From Pontederia crassipes (lineage: Eukaryota; Streptophyta; Magnoliopsida; Commelinales; Pontederiaceae), in the NCBI GenBank assembly GCA_030549335.1, contig CM060187.1, forward strand, positions 54,704,203 to 54,768,202: a stretch of DNA of 64,000 nucleotides, read 5' to 3'. The notes beneath the pieces are model-generated. The model saw only the letters and a list, made by a program, of their open reading frames with translations, searched no databases and was not told where the DNA came from. The translations under genes were made by a program, and so were the position numbers. Of the stretch, positions 1 through 10,535 are shown one piece after another (positions within the stretch are counted from its first letter, which is position 1; every line of letters begins with the position of its first letter).

Positions 1-1186
1 GATCCTAAAAAAAGTGGAGTAGAGGCCAAGCTCTTGTGCCAAAAGATGTCTAATGATTGAGGCATATGCTTTTGCACAATTGTTCCTACTTATCAGTTTA
101 ATGTATGTATTTTGCATTCCACTGGGTGGAGTGGCCTCGGTGAATCTTATGTGGTCGGATTTTGACTGTTTCCTAAGACTCAATTTTTAATTAATTTAGA
201 GCTTATACTCAATCTGAATGTTCTAAGATATTTAAAAAAAAATAATGTTTAAATATGTGGAAAACCTATTTCCTGATTTAAAATAAATATTAAGTTAAAA
301 TATTTATACTGAATAATGAAAAAAGTGAATAGTAAATCATTGAATCAGGTCGGACCAACCCTTATTGTGATTTTGACATACATATATTAATAATTGAAAA
401 ATCCAATTTTAATTGCATTTTTTATAAAAAAATCTTAACGTACAATTTAATATCAATCGTAAAATAATTCGCACATCTGTTAATTTTTTTATGAAAATAG
501 TATTTTTTTTTCCAAGAAAGAAACCACGAAACAGAAAAAATAACACGGGAAACAGGCTCCTTTTTTTTGGAGAAAAAATTGTGTAATATACTAATATGAT
601 ACCATCCGGATAAATGGGACATGATGGCTAGGGACCGAGCCATATGTCAGTTAGGGACACTTAAAGTTGTTTATTAGTGATTGTATGATTCATGTAGCTG
701 ATCTCGATAAAGATTTATTATTATTATTGTATTAGTGCTTGTATATATTACATTTTCATTAATTCAATATTTTTTTATTACTGCATATATTACGGTTATC
801 GGAGTCCGATTTACTTTTATTATAATATATGTTATATTTTCCATAAATTCAATAACTTTAGAACAATATGTCAAGATAAAGAAGTCATCAAACTGATGAA
901 ATACATAAAAATAATTTGATCGGGGACATCGAATTAGAACATGAACACTCAATTTTGAATTGTGTCTTTGAGAATTAGTAACTTTGAATTTAATTTATGG
1001 AGTCACTAATTGGAACAAAATTTGATTTTTTATTCTTAATGGAATGCGGAGTTAATTAATTAGGTGTTAATAACTTTGGACAGTGACAAACATTATTTAA
1101 TTAATTTAAATAGTTATTAAATTGACAAAGAAAAATGTCGCTTCATACCGAACGTATTACAAATGAAGCTCTTAATTTTCACTTTT

Positions 1187-1190
<4 letters not shown>

Positions 1191-1238
<48 letters not shown>
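1191..1238. repeat. (AT)n microsatellite
   Basis: About 24 uninterrupted AT dinucleotides. Confidence 0.97.
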
Positions 1239-1240
<2 letters not shown>

Positions 1241-1355
1241 TCGTATAGGCTCATTCAATATTAACATCAATATTCAAAGGAAAGTGGAAAAATATTTTTT
1301 GATTAAAATTATCCAAAAACGTGATATTAGAAATAGAAAATTTTACTATTAATAT

Positions 1356-1360
<5 letters not shown>

Positions 1361-1403
<43 letters not shown>
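1361..1403. repeat. (TAA)n microsatellite
   Basis: About 14 consecutive TAA/AAT units. Confidence 0.95.
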
Positions 1404-1404
<1 letters not shown>

Positions 1405-1918
1405 GCCACTATATAACTAATAACTAATAAGCCATCCTCCAAGTATATAATTCGCTTTCAATTTACCATTTGGCTATATATCTTTCAAACATTGGATTAG
1501 TCATAGATAATAATTAATTAATTATATATGATATGTCCATGCGAGGGATCGTTTTTTGCTAAAAAAACACAATTATAAGGATCATGTTACAAAATTCCAC
1601 ATATTTATATGTACTTCACTTCCAACATTTATTTACATAAACATCGTAGACACAAAGACACACGTTACATATATAGAGATTTCCATCACTTCACAACTGT
1701 AACTGCCCACAGCAACAAAGAGCAAATATAGTTTGCGTCGGACGTAGTACATGGAAGCATATATAATTTTTGTCTTCTACAGACTTGACTTGACTCGAAG
1801 GTTAACTCCACACAAAAGCTCACCTGGGCAAGCATTATTCTTATATTTGCCTAAGATTCATATGGACAAGCTGAACCAGATCTATCACAGCCAGTTGGAT
1901 CATCACCTCCGAAGTAAG

Positions 1919-2188
1919 TCAGTAGGTGTACCCAAACCTACGGGCAGCAGGGAACCTGGGGGCATTCTGAGGATACCTCACAAGCAAAACCCCTCCAAGA
2001 GTCCTCGCCACTTCGTTGCTGTCCAGAGGAGGAGAGGGAGGGTCCTTCTTCGGGATGTTACCCTGGAAGAGCGCCCTCGCCGGCGCCGGCGGCCTCCCGG
2101 GCCTGTTCCGCCCGAAGTGCTCCTCGATCATATCAAATGCCTCCCTCCCGACCTGGACAAGGCGGTCGTGATCACGTTGAGGTGCCAT
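1919..2188 (-). CDS. Small plant protein of unknown function (89 aa)
   Basis: A one-exon frame of 89 codons on the minus strand with higher GC than its surroundings. The N-terminal part (residues 8-26) looks like an amphipathic helix (DRLVQVGREAFDMIEEHFG). A Pro/Arg-rich linker follows, then a C-terminal block containing SNEVARTLGGVLLVRYP. I recall a similar layout, a QVGREAF-type helix and a late GG-containing block, from small stress-induced plant proteins, but cannot name the family firmly. There is no signal peptide or membrane segment. A minus-strand TATA box lies about 125 bp upstream of the ATG, which supports a real gene and this start. An overlapping plus-strand frame (1751-2329) is treated as a shadow. 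Confidence 0.6.
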   Translation of the reverse strand: MAPQRDHDRLVQVGREAFDMIEEHFGRNRPGRPPAPARALFQGNIPKKDPPSPPLDSNEVARTLGGVLLVRYPQNAPRFPAARRFGYTY

Positions 2189-2310
2189 TTAGTACTGGAT
2201 GTATATATGGTGAGCACCTGGGCAGCAAAGGGAGCTCTGAGATCAAGTGATCTCTGTTGCTTGCTCTCTGAACCCTGTGGTCGAGATGTTGGATATATGG
2301 CGCTGGGTGG

Positions 2311-2318
2311 TATTTATA
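2311..2318 (-). promoter_or_regulatory. TATA box of the small minus-strand gene
   Basis: The minus strand reads TATAAATA here, 123 bp upstream of the ATG at 2188. The predicted start of transcription is near 2280, leaving a 5' leader of about 90 nt. Confidence 0.6.
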
Positions 2319-2329
2319 GGGGGTTGTGA

Positions 2330-3094
2330 AATGCGAAGGTCCTGTGTCATGTTATTGGATGTATAATTATCTATTTAGAATCGAGACTTGGTCAAGGTCC
2401 TCTTACTTCTTTCGGTGGTCTTTGGTGGTTATTTTTGCACCTAATTGGGTGCCCTTGGAATCAATGAACTCATTCACTCGAAACATTGGTTTTCGTCTAA
2501 TTGGAGATTACTTATTTTTTAAGGGATCCTTACATATCCTAATATATATTTGAAATTTCATCTTTCTAACATCCAAAGGAATGAGATAATACGTACCTTT
2601 GAAGGAGGCTCTCTACGTAGACACAATGGATAGGAGAGCATATTGGCGTGCAACACATCTTTTGGAATCTAATGCTTCTCCCAAACTCTAGAATCCAATC
2701 AATCAAGGAGAATATTGTTGTGACCTGGCATGTTGATCACATCGACGGTGCATACACATAAATTTTGGCCTCTCTTTTATATGTGGCATGCATATATGAG
2801 AGTGAGATCAGTTGATGCAAGTTTTTGTTTTGTTTCTTTGTTTACGTTTCCTTCATTGTTAAGAATGGAGGTGACGTGATAAAATTACATCTATCATGCA
2901 TGCGGCTCTATTGCGCCGCAAGCAGCATAAAGTATGCATATGCACTAACTCAAATATATTATTCCGTTTGGCAAGCCCTAGTATTGATGTCTCTTAATCA
3001 AATCAATTAAGAAGACACTTCAGTCATGCCGTTAGAGATTTAGTGGGATGTTGTGAATTTATTACAATATTATTTTTGATGATATAACGTTAAG
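2330..3094. other. Intergenic DNA, no gene seen
   Basis: No recognisable coding sequence. The stretch ends in the AAG target duplication of the CACTA element. Confidence 0.5.
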
Positions 3095-3224
3095 CACTAC
3101 AAGAAAATTATAATTTTTCGACGGGCAATTTCCGACGGATAGAAATCCGTCATAATTTACGACGGATTTTGCGATGGAAACGTTTTCGATGAAATTTTTA
3201 ACGGTTCTAACGGTCAGAAATGGA

Positions 3225-3545
3225 AATAATAAATTGTATAATTTATTATATTATTATTTTATTTTTCGACGATTAGGAACGTCGATATTTTCAACGGATA
3301 CATCCGTCGCAAATTCCGACGGAATTTTCGATAGTTACAATCGTTGAAAATTGAAATAATAAATTATATAATTTATTATATTATTATTTTATTTTTTGAC
3401 GATTAGGAACGTCGATATTTCCGACGGATATACATCCGTCACAAATTCCGACGGAATTTTCGACGGTTACAACCGTCGGAAATGAAAATAATAAATTATA
3501 TAATTTGTTATATTATTATTTTATTTTTCGACGGTCGTAACCGTC
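3225..3545. repeat. Tandem repeat of about 130 bp in the CACTA left arm
   Basis: The start AATAATAAATTRTATAAT recurs at 3225, 3355 and 3486, giving periods of 130 and 131 bp. Each unit pairs an AT-rich spacer with a block of inverted motifs (CGACGATTAGGAACGTCG, CCGACGGAATTTTCGA). The last copy is cut short after its CGACGG block. Confidence 0.85.
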
Positions 3546-3662
3546 AGTACATGTATAATAATATAATATGAGGAGTATTTTATTAATATTATAATTAGCG
3601 ACAGTTCAAACTATCGGTAAAATAAAAAATAAATATTATATATAACTAATTATAATATTTTA

Positions 3663-3828
3663 GGATATAATGCCCATCCTACCAAGTTATATGGTAGGAT
3701 GGTCATACCATATTATCTGCGCCGTCCGATTGATGATCGACGTCAGGGGAGAGAAGCTTGCTTTTGCGGGCCGATTCACCGTGATCAGTCTGGTTCACTC
3801 ATCATACTTGTCATCGTCTATCCGGTTC
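3663..3828. repeat. MULE left terminal inverted repeat
   Basis: It pairs in inverse with 9553-9710. By eye only one mismatch occurs in about the first 105 bp, with more mismatches and a short indel further in. A perfect 11-bp hairpin lies within it: CCATCCTACCA at 3674-3684 and TGGTAGGATGG at 3692-3702. Confidence 0.92.
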
Positions 3829-3876
3829 GTGTTCATTTCAGTTTGGAGCTCTAGGTCATGACTGTAATAGTTTTGT

Positions 3877-4100
3877 TTGCAGCAGTGGCGATCGGCGATC
3901 CTGGTCTTCAAACGGCAGTGGCGATCCATATTCGGCTATCCGAACGGCGGCGAAGTCAGATATTGGCGATCCGTTGCTCCGAACGTTCACGATCGGACTC
4001 TAGGACACGGGTTGCGTAGGTTCTCCATACCTACCAAGGCAGCAGTGACGGTGATCAGACGATTGGCGGCAGTACATCGACGACAAAGGTTAGTTGTAGA
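3877..4100. repeat. GC-rich array inside the left MULE TIR
   Basis: Degenerate units around GCAGTGGCGATC and CTTCAAACGGCAGTGGCGAT. They are related in inverse to the array at 9170-9490, as if the TIR once extended further. A 153-codon frame across it has no domain and is not called a gene. Confidence 0.6.
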
Positions 4101-4574
4101 GAATTCGTCGATTTTACCTCTCGAATCTGATGGCATGATGTGTTTAATTTTTCGTCCGCCCTTGGATCTCATCTATCTGGCACTGCCTAAACTTACAGTT
4201 GTTCCCGTTGACGGAGTTTCTTCTGCCCTTGACATCTCATATCGCCTTGGCCGCAATATCTACAGAGCTACCGCATCAACTTACCTAGTCGCTGAAGTTT
4301 CATCGCCGACGAGAGGAGTAAGAACAAAGATCTTTTAATCTTCTCAGTGCATGCCGAATGATTAGTTACTCCAATTTTGTGCATGCCGCGTGAGAATGAG
4401 GTTCTAATGTGTTCTAATGACATAGATTAACTTCGCATGCAGAATGACATTTAGGTACTTGTTCAAGTTTGTTCTCACAATGCATAAATTAACTTATGAC
4501 ATTTAGGTACTCACATTGCATGCTGAAATATGGACTTTATCTTATAATCTTGTTAATCTTATGTTAAGGTTCAT

Positions 4575-6840
4575 ATGGAGATGGAAACAGAAATTACTAT
4601 TGAAAATTTTAATGTGGAAGAAGGAATTACCGTTGAAGAAGGAACTAATAGCATGGAGGTTGATTACGTTAAATCTTATGAAGTACCTAAGCCATATGTT
4701 GGGATGATATTTGACAGCGACGATGAAGCGTACAAGTATTATAACATGTATGTCAAACTAGTTGGCTTTTCTGTTAGAAAGCAAGCTTCACACATATCTA
4801 AAGCTACGGGAAATGTTATTAATATAACTTTTGTGTGTTCTAAAGAAGGGCATAAAAGAGTGAAGGAAGGGACCGAAAAAGAATTTAAGCAAAGAAGAGA
4901 AGTCAGAGACGATTGTCTTGCCCATATATATGTTGCTTTACGAAATGATGAAAAATGGGAGATTAGAAAATTTGTAGAAGAACATAGTCACCCTTTAACA
5001 ATGTCGTCGAAAGTGAAATACTTACGTTCACAAAAACAATTCCGGACCACTTCAAAGGAAGCAATAGTTAATTTACATGAATTCGATATAGGTCCATCAA
5101 AAATAGCTAGAGCACTTAATATGTCTGGCGAACCACTCATAACAACTCAAAATTGTATTGATCATTTGAAAAGAAGAAGAAAAGGGAATTTCAATAGTGA
5201 ATGTTTGAGTATCATATCTGTTTTCCAAAGTAAGACAATTGTTGACCCGGGTTTCTTCCATACATGGGAGTTGGATGCAGATGGTACTGTTTTGAATTTC
5301 TTTTGGGCTGATAGAAGGTCAAGAGATAGTTATTTAATGTTTGGCAATGTTGTTGTTTTTTATACAACATATATGACAAATAACTTAAGAATGTCATTTG
5401 CTTCTTTTACTGGAGTAAATCATCGCAGAAGGTCGTGTTTATTTGGATGTACTTTACTTGCAGATGAGACAGAAGAGACTTTCGTATGGCTATTTGAAAG
5501 ATGGTCTGAATGCGTGTATGGAAAGAATCCGATCTGTATTATTACAGATCAAGACGTTGCCATGGATAATGCCATACGTGAAGTTTTTTCGCAAACTAAA
5601 CATATATTTTGCACATGGCACATTGCTAGAAATGCAATGACTCATCTACAAGATTTATATGTACATGACACATTTAGAGAAGACTACAACAAGTGGTTAT
5701 ATGATTCTTCTAATATAGATGAATTTGAAGAAAGTTGGATTTCTTTGAAAGAAAAGTTTGAAATCCCTGACGGTCATTGGTTAGAGTACATGTATAACAA
5801 ACGCGAGCAATGGATCTCTCTATACTTCAAAAATACTTTCACTGCAGGTATGCGTACTACTCAGAGAGCGGAAAGTATCAATGCATTTTTTGATGGTTTT
5901 GTCAACACAAACACATCGCTTTCAGATTTTGTACACCAATATGATAGGGTTGTTCAGACTCACACAGACTTGAGGAGAAAGAAGACTTTAAAACTATGAA
6001 CTCCACTCCTACATACATTCTGAAACACCCATTACATTAGAAGAACTTGCCGGCGATATTTATATACATGCCCTTTTTTGTAAGTTCCAAGAAGACTATG
6101 CAAAATGTATGACTTTGTATGCTCACAAAATACATAAAGATGCAGAAAGAACAATTTATTCGGTTCACCCAGTGAAAAGTATCGATGAAGGCAAAAACAT
6201 TGTGGACTTTACTCAATCTGGACAAATTTGTGTAAAATGTTCTTACAAAAAATTTGAACAAGAAGGATTATTATGTTGTCACATTTTATGTGTTCTCCAT
6301 AAGAAAGGAGTGGGATATATACCAGAAGAATACGTACTTCATCGATGGACAATAAATGCGAGGTATAGGAATTCACACAAGATTTATGATAAGTCATCCT
6401 CTTGTAATGACTTCATAAGCCCCATTCAAAAATTACGATGGCAAAGCAACTTATGGAAAATAGAAGAAATTGGTTTGACTTCGGCAAAGCACTTACAGTT
6501 CGGTGTTCCTATAATTGAAGATGTTATAAAAAAAATGAGTGCATTTCATGTTGCAAATAAAGTTATAGATGCAAGTGAAGAGAACACAAGTGATATTCAA
6601 GCAACTCAAAATGCTACTAGTGAATTTGTTGTGACTCAATCAAGTTCTATCAATTTACAAGAGGTTCAATTCATCATACGTGATCCACTTCGTGTGAAAT
6701 ATAAGGGTAGACCCAAAAATGTGGGGAGGATTAAATCCGGCGTTGAAATTTCTATATCCCAAAAAGAATCTAAGAAAAGAAGTTGTGGAAAATGTGGGAA
6801 AAGTGGACATGACAAAAGAACTTGTCCATCATTTAAGGTA
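4575..6840 (+). pseudogene. FAR1-related MULE transposase, frameshifted and active-site mutated
   Basis: The frame from 4575 (474 codons) begins with an acidic leader. It continues with a FAR1 (WRKY-GCM1 fold) DNA-binding domain at residues 35-150, including FVCSKEG, DDCLAH and EEHSHPL as zinc ligands. The MULE transposase core follows at about 225-400, with ADETEETFVWLFE, TDQDVAM and AESINAFF carrying the second Asp and the Glu. The first acidic position, DTTY in FAR1 relatives, reads YTTY here (codon 5361-5363). The frame leaves register near 5965, where similarity moves to another frame, and again near 6030. It resumes to 6882 with a SWIM finger (CVKC...CCHIL) and a zinc knuckle (CGKCGKSGHDKRTC). 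A splice donor may follow CPSFK at about 6837. The protein should cut and join the MULE ends, but this copy should be inactive. A domesticated FAR1 gene is unlikely because of the flanking TIRs. Confidence 0.88.
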
Positions 6841-7269
6841 TCAGCTCATTTTTTTTTTGTTATCCATATCATTGTTGTCTAATTTTAACTTGGGTGTCTA
6901 TTATAAGCAGGATGTTGAAAATCGACAAGGGGGATAACATGGACTTCACCGGCTTGCAAGGATGTCTATTGTAAGCAACATTTCTATTTCATATTCTGGT
7001 TTTTTTTACTCTTTACAGGCTTATAGAATTTTCACTTTTTTTGAAGTGTTTACAGGTTCTGCATTGTAGTGGAACAACTTGCCAAAAGGAGCTTTTTAAG
7101 GTAGGCATGTAGTGTCCATCTTGATCCAAAGTCAGGTTATGCATGTTCATATATTTGACTAATTGATTCTTATGTGTTGTTACTAATTCCTTAACTTGTT
7201 TAGGCATGTAGGTTTTGCATTGATTCCTTAACTTGTTTTTTTATTATGTGCTGTTATAACTTTTTCAAT

Positions 7270-7560
7270 ATAACAAATTCTAACATTTTTTTACTCATTA
7301 CAGGTTTCTACGTTGTAGTAGAACAAATTCTGGCACGTATCAGCTACTTCAATTTTTGAAGTGTTATAACAAAATATGGCATTAGAATGTATGAGCAACT
7401 TGTTTTTGAACTCTTAGAAAAAATTCTGGCATGAAGAATGTATGAGCTACTTCTTGTTTTGAAGTGTCAGAACAAAATCTGACATGTATCATGCATCAAC
7501 TATTTCATTTTGTAAGTGTAAGAACAAATGTGCATGTATCATGTATCGTTGCAAGCACTC
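7270..7560. repeat. Degenerate tandem repeats inside the MULE
   Basis: A loosely repeated unit of about 65-75 bp contains AGAACAAATTCTGGCAT, ATGTATGAGCTACTTC and TTTTGAAGTGT. Four or so diverged copies follow the transposase. No coding role seen. Confidence 0.5.
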
Positions 7561-8223
7561 AATTTCATTTCACTCCATTCTAATTCATTTACTTCATATG
7601 CGCATGATCTCCACTTTCGTAAGGTCCTCATACTTCTTGTTTTGAAGTGTTATAACAAAATCTGGACATCCACTTAATGAACCGAACATCCGCTTATAAG
7701 ATTCACAAAGGCACCCCCACAGACCTGACGTCCACTGGCCTAGAAAATGTTTGCTAATAGCTTATGCTTTGTGATCCTAAGGCAGAGGACCGTTATCGAT
7801 AGTGGTCGTCTATCTAGAGTAAGTATACAACAATGTTGGACTTTCTGATAGCCCAAGAAATTTCTCATTCTCTATCCTAGGGTAGAAATAAATAACTCTT
7901 GATTAAGATTGATATAGCCAAAGCTTTTTTGGCATGGTATCATTACACAAGTGTTCTCATCAACGTTACATAAGGCAACTCTGGATGGCTCTCTTGTCCC
8001 CTTCAAACTACAGTCTTTAAATTATCAGCAGATGAAGGCATTTCAGTCTTTGCCGACATAACCAGGAAACGTATTCATAACCAGGAATTTAACATCCAGT
8101 CCGCAAACGTGTTCTCGACATCCAGTTTGCAAATAACCAGGAGTTCATAACATAAACTAAATAAAAGTTTACAAATATATGATAAAAGCGAGTCCATAAA
8201 TAAACATAAGCGAGTCGTACATG

Positions 8224-8631
8224 TCACATAAACATAATTAACATAGCTACGACAACAAATATTAATACAAGAAATTTACAAAAGACATCGAGACCATTCC
8301 TATTAATTCTGGCCCTATTAATCATAATCTCGTGGTCAACTTCATTCAACGCTTCCAATCTATCGATTTTGCGTAATAGACCATTGATCACTTGAGTGGG
8401 TCGTGATTGGAAATGTGGATCCATCCATCTAAGGTAGTTGCATGCTCATTCTTGCTGTAGAATAAAATAACAATTAACACAATAAGTACTAATGATATCG
8501 TAATAAAATTTTATCAGTTGAACACACACTCCAAAAAATGGACATCCGTAAAACCTACGACCATGATTACTTTCAGTCCAAGATGTTCGTACTACAGCGT
8601 CTTCTTGGCAATGACATTTGGGTGTTGTCAT
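8224..8631 (-). CDS. GRF-type zinc-finger protein with C-terminal membrane segment, carried by the MULE
   Basis: Two exons are inferred: 8631-8526 and 8444-8224, with an 81-nt GT-AG intron. Together they encode 108 aa and keep frame. Residues 6-37 form a GRF zinc finger: C6, C8, GRRFYGC with C30, and C37 restored by the splice just before NYLRWMDPH. QVINGLLRKIDRLEAL follows, a likely short coiled coil, then a hydrophobic C-terminus (FLVLIFVVVAMLIMF) likely to be a membrane anchor. Similar small GRF-plus-tail proteins are common in plant genomes, and their function is not established. This one lies inside the MULE, convergent with the transposase, so it is either an accessory element gene or a captured host gene. 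No disabling change was seen. Confidence 0.7.
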
Positions 8632-9169
8632 CTTCTTAAATCTAACTTGCTGTATATGAGAAAATGTTGTACATGAGAATATGTAATGGATTAAATCTAA
8701 CTTCCAGTATACAAAATCGACAAAGGATAATATTCAAAATTATTGAACAATACAAGCTCGACGAGCACATTTCGACGCAGATGAATCTCCAATACAACAA
8801 GGGATTCGATTACACAACATCTAAGTTGCAATGAAAGATTACTGCAACAAGTTTCTATCTATGTATAATAAGTTTCATAACTAACTTGATGCATATCAGA
8901 ATGAGATTATCACATAATCTGTTACAAGAGTATGTATTTGGTTCAGGTTCGATTGCAATGTGCACATACATTTTAATCTAAAGTCATCACACTATCATTC
9001 TGACCTTATAAGGTTCTCAAATGGGAGATTGAAGTCAGTGTTTCATTTTGTTTCCCTTTTCGTGCAAATCTGACATGGAAAGTTTATGCGTATTTGCATA
9101 AATATATGAAGAAATGAAAAAGTCTTACTACCCGTTAGAAGGAGAAGAGAAGGGAAGAGCAGACACAGG

Positions 9170-9490
9170 CAGAGAAGTCGCCGCAGTGCCCTTGACTCCC
9201 ATCACAAAAGACGTTCGGAGCGTTGGATGGATCTCCTTAACCGCAGTGCCCTTGAATCCCAGTCACCACAAACTTTCGGAGCGCCAGATCGCCGATCTCC
9301 GTAACCGCTGCCGTTCGCAGAATGCCGGATTGCCGTCACCGCTGCCGTTTGGAGAGCCGGATCGCCCGATCGTCGTCACCGCTATCGTTCAAAGAGCCGG
9401 ATCGCCCGATGTAGAGCCATATCGACGATCGCCATTGCCGTTTGAGGAGCTAGATCGCCCGATCGCCACTGCAGCTGTCCCGCAAGATTC
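9170..9490. repeat. GC-rich array inside the right MULE TIR
   Basis: Repeats of about 40-65 bp around CCGCTGCCGTTYGGAGAGCCGGATCGCCCGATC, as two shorter motifs, and CGCAGTGCCCTTGAMTCCC. The latter occurs twice near 9182 and 9242. The array mirrors 3877-4100. Confidence 0.65.
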
Positions 9491-9552
9491 TTAGTGAGTT
9501 TGCCCTAGCTCACGACTTGCGCCGTGTGGTCAGATGGGTAAGATAATATTGA

Positions 9553-9710
9553 TGAACCGGACAGACAATGACGAGTGAACCAGACTGATCATGGTGAACC
9601 GTCGCGCAAAAGCAAGCTTCTCTCCCCTGACGTCGATCATCAATCGGACGGCGCAGGTAATATGGTATGACCATCCTACCATATAACTTGGTAGGATGGG
9701 CATTATATCC
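9553..9710. repeat. MULE right terminal inverted repeat
   Basis: Inverse partner of 3663-3828, with the same internal hairpin. It ends directly at the 9-bp target duplication at 9711. Confidence 0.92.
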
Positions 9711-9984
9711 AATATTTTATTTTTATAATTAAATAATTTTTGACGATCACAATCATCGGTAACTTTAAAAATAAATAATATTTGCTTTTTCGACGGTCGG
9801 AGCCGTCGATAATTAAAATTTCATTATCCCGCTTTTTTTCCCGTTTTCCTGCTTTCTCATCTTTCCACCTATATATATACCCAATCCCATTATTTCTTTC
9901 CCCCTCTACTCTCTCTCTTTTCCTCTCCCTGCCGGTGAGCCTCCCGACCGGACGTCAAGCGGCGACCCTCTCTCGCCGACGTCG

Positions 9985-10023
9985 ATCCCTCCCTCCCTCC
10001 CTCCCTCCCTCCCTCCCTCCCTC

Positions 10024-10054
<31 letters not shown>

Positions 10055-10075
10055 CCTCCCTCCCTCCCTCCGGCT
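9985..10075. repeat. CCCT/CT low-complexity tract
   Basis: About 9 CCCT units run into (CT)n and back into CCCT, in the CACTA right arm. Confidence 0.9.
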
Positions 10076-10535
10076 AAGACCACCTGGCAGCCAGATCGAC
10101 CGCCCGGCGGGATCCAGACGGATCCACCCACGGTCGAATCCGGCCGCGGGCGGCTGGGTCCAGCCTCTGGTGGTCGGATCTGGCCGCGAGACCGCTGGCG
10201 GCCGGATCTCGGCGGCTGGACCGCTGGTTATGTCCGCCTGGCGGCCGAATCTAGCCGCCAGCGATCGACTAATTTTTTTATATTATAAAAATTCTTTGCG
10301 ACGGTTTAGACCACTGAAACTTCGATAGTCGCGCGACGACCGCCGCAAATATTGGCAGTCCTGACCGCGGACTTCTGTCGAAATTTTCGGCATTTTTTTC
10401 CTACCGTCGAAAAATAATTTGCGACGACCATTTTTCAGACGAATCGATTCCGTCGAAAATGACGTTTTCGACGATTTTCAGAGAAATTACGGACAGTTTC
10501 AACCGTCTGTAATTCTCATATTTCTTGTAGTGAAG

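Larger units (their letters stand above)
1..1918. other. AT-rich intergenic DNA, no gene seen
   Basis: No reading frame with recognisable protein similarity was found on either strand. The stretch is strongly AT-rich with homopolymer runs and two simple repeats listed separately. Confidence 0.6.
3663..9710. mobile_element. Mutator-like element (MULE), FAR1/Jittery-like, 6.0 kb
   Basis: The element starts GGATATAATGCCC and ends with its inverse, GGGCATTATATCC. It is flanked by a perfect 9-bp direct repeat AATATTTTA (3654-3662 and 9711-9719), the diagnostic MULE duplication size. The TIRs extend about 160 bp. Inside are a transposase with FAR1 DNA-binding, MULE and SWIM domains (plus strand, broken) and a GRF zinc-finger ORF (minus strand). 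GC-rich degenerate arrays lie just inside both TIRs. It inserted into the CACTA element, so it is the younger of the two. Confidence 0.93.
3095..10532. mobile_element. Non-autonomous CACTA (En/Spm) element interrupted by a MULE
   Basis: The left end reads CACTACAAGAAA and the right end is its exact inverse, TTTCTTGTAGTG. Both are flanked by the trinucleotide AAG (3092-3094 and 10533-10535), the 3-bp target duplication expected for CACTA elements. Subterminal regions are packed with short inverted motifs around CGACGG/CCGTCG, the kind of array CACTA transposases bind. Without the MULE at 3663-9710 and its duplicated 9 bp, the element is about 1.4 kb and holds no transposase, so it would depend on an autonomous relative. 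The right arm has a GC-rich CCCT/CT tract. A 168-codon frame at 9782-10288 mostly translates this low-complexity DNA and is not taken as a gene. Confidence 0.9.

Noticed and set aside
1751-2329. 192-codon plus-strand frame
   Set aside because: It overlaps the minus-strand small gene, has no domain, and its GC-rich part is antisense to the better-supported frame.
4575-6882. A domesticated FAR1/FHY3 transcription factor gene
   Set aside because: It lies between long TIRs with a 9-bp target duplication, has lost a catalytic Asp and is frameshifted twice, so a transposase relic fits better.
9782-10288. 168-codon frame rich in Ser, Pro and Leu
   Set aside because: Mostly a translation of the CCCT/CT tract and CACTA arm, with no domain.
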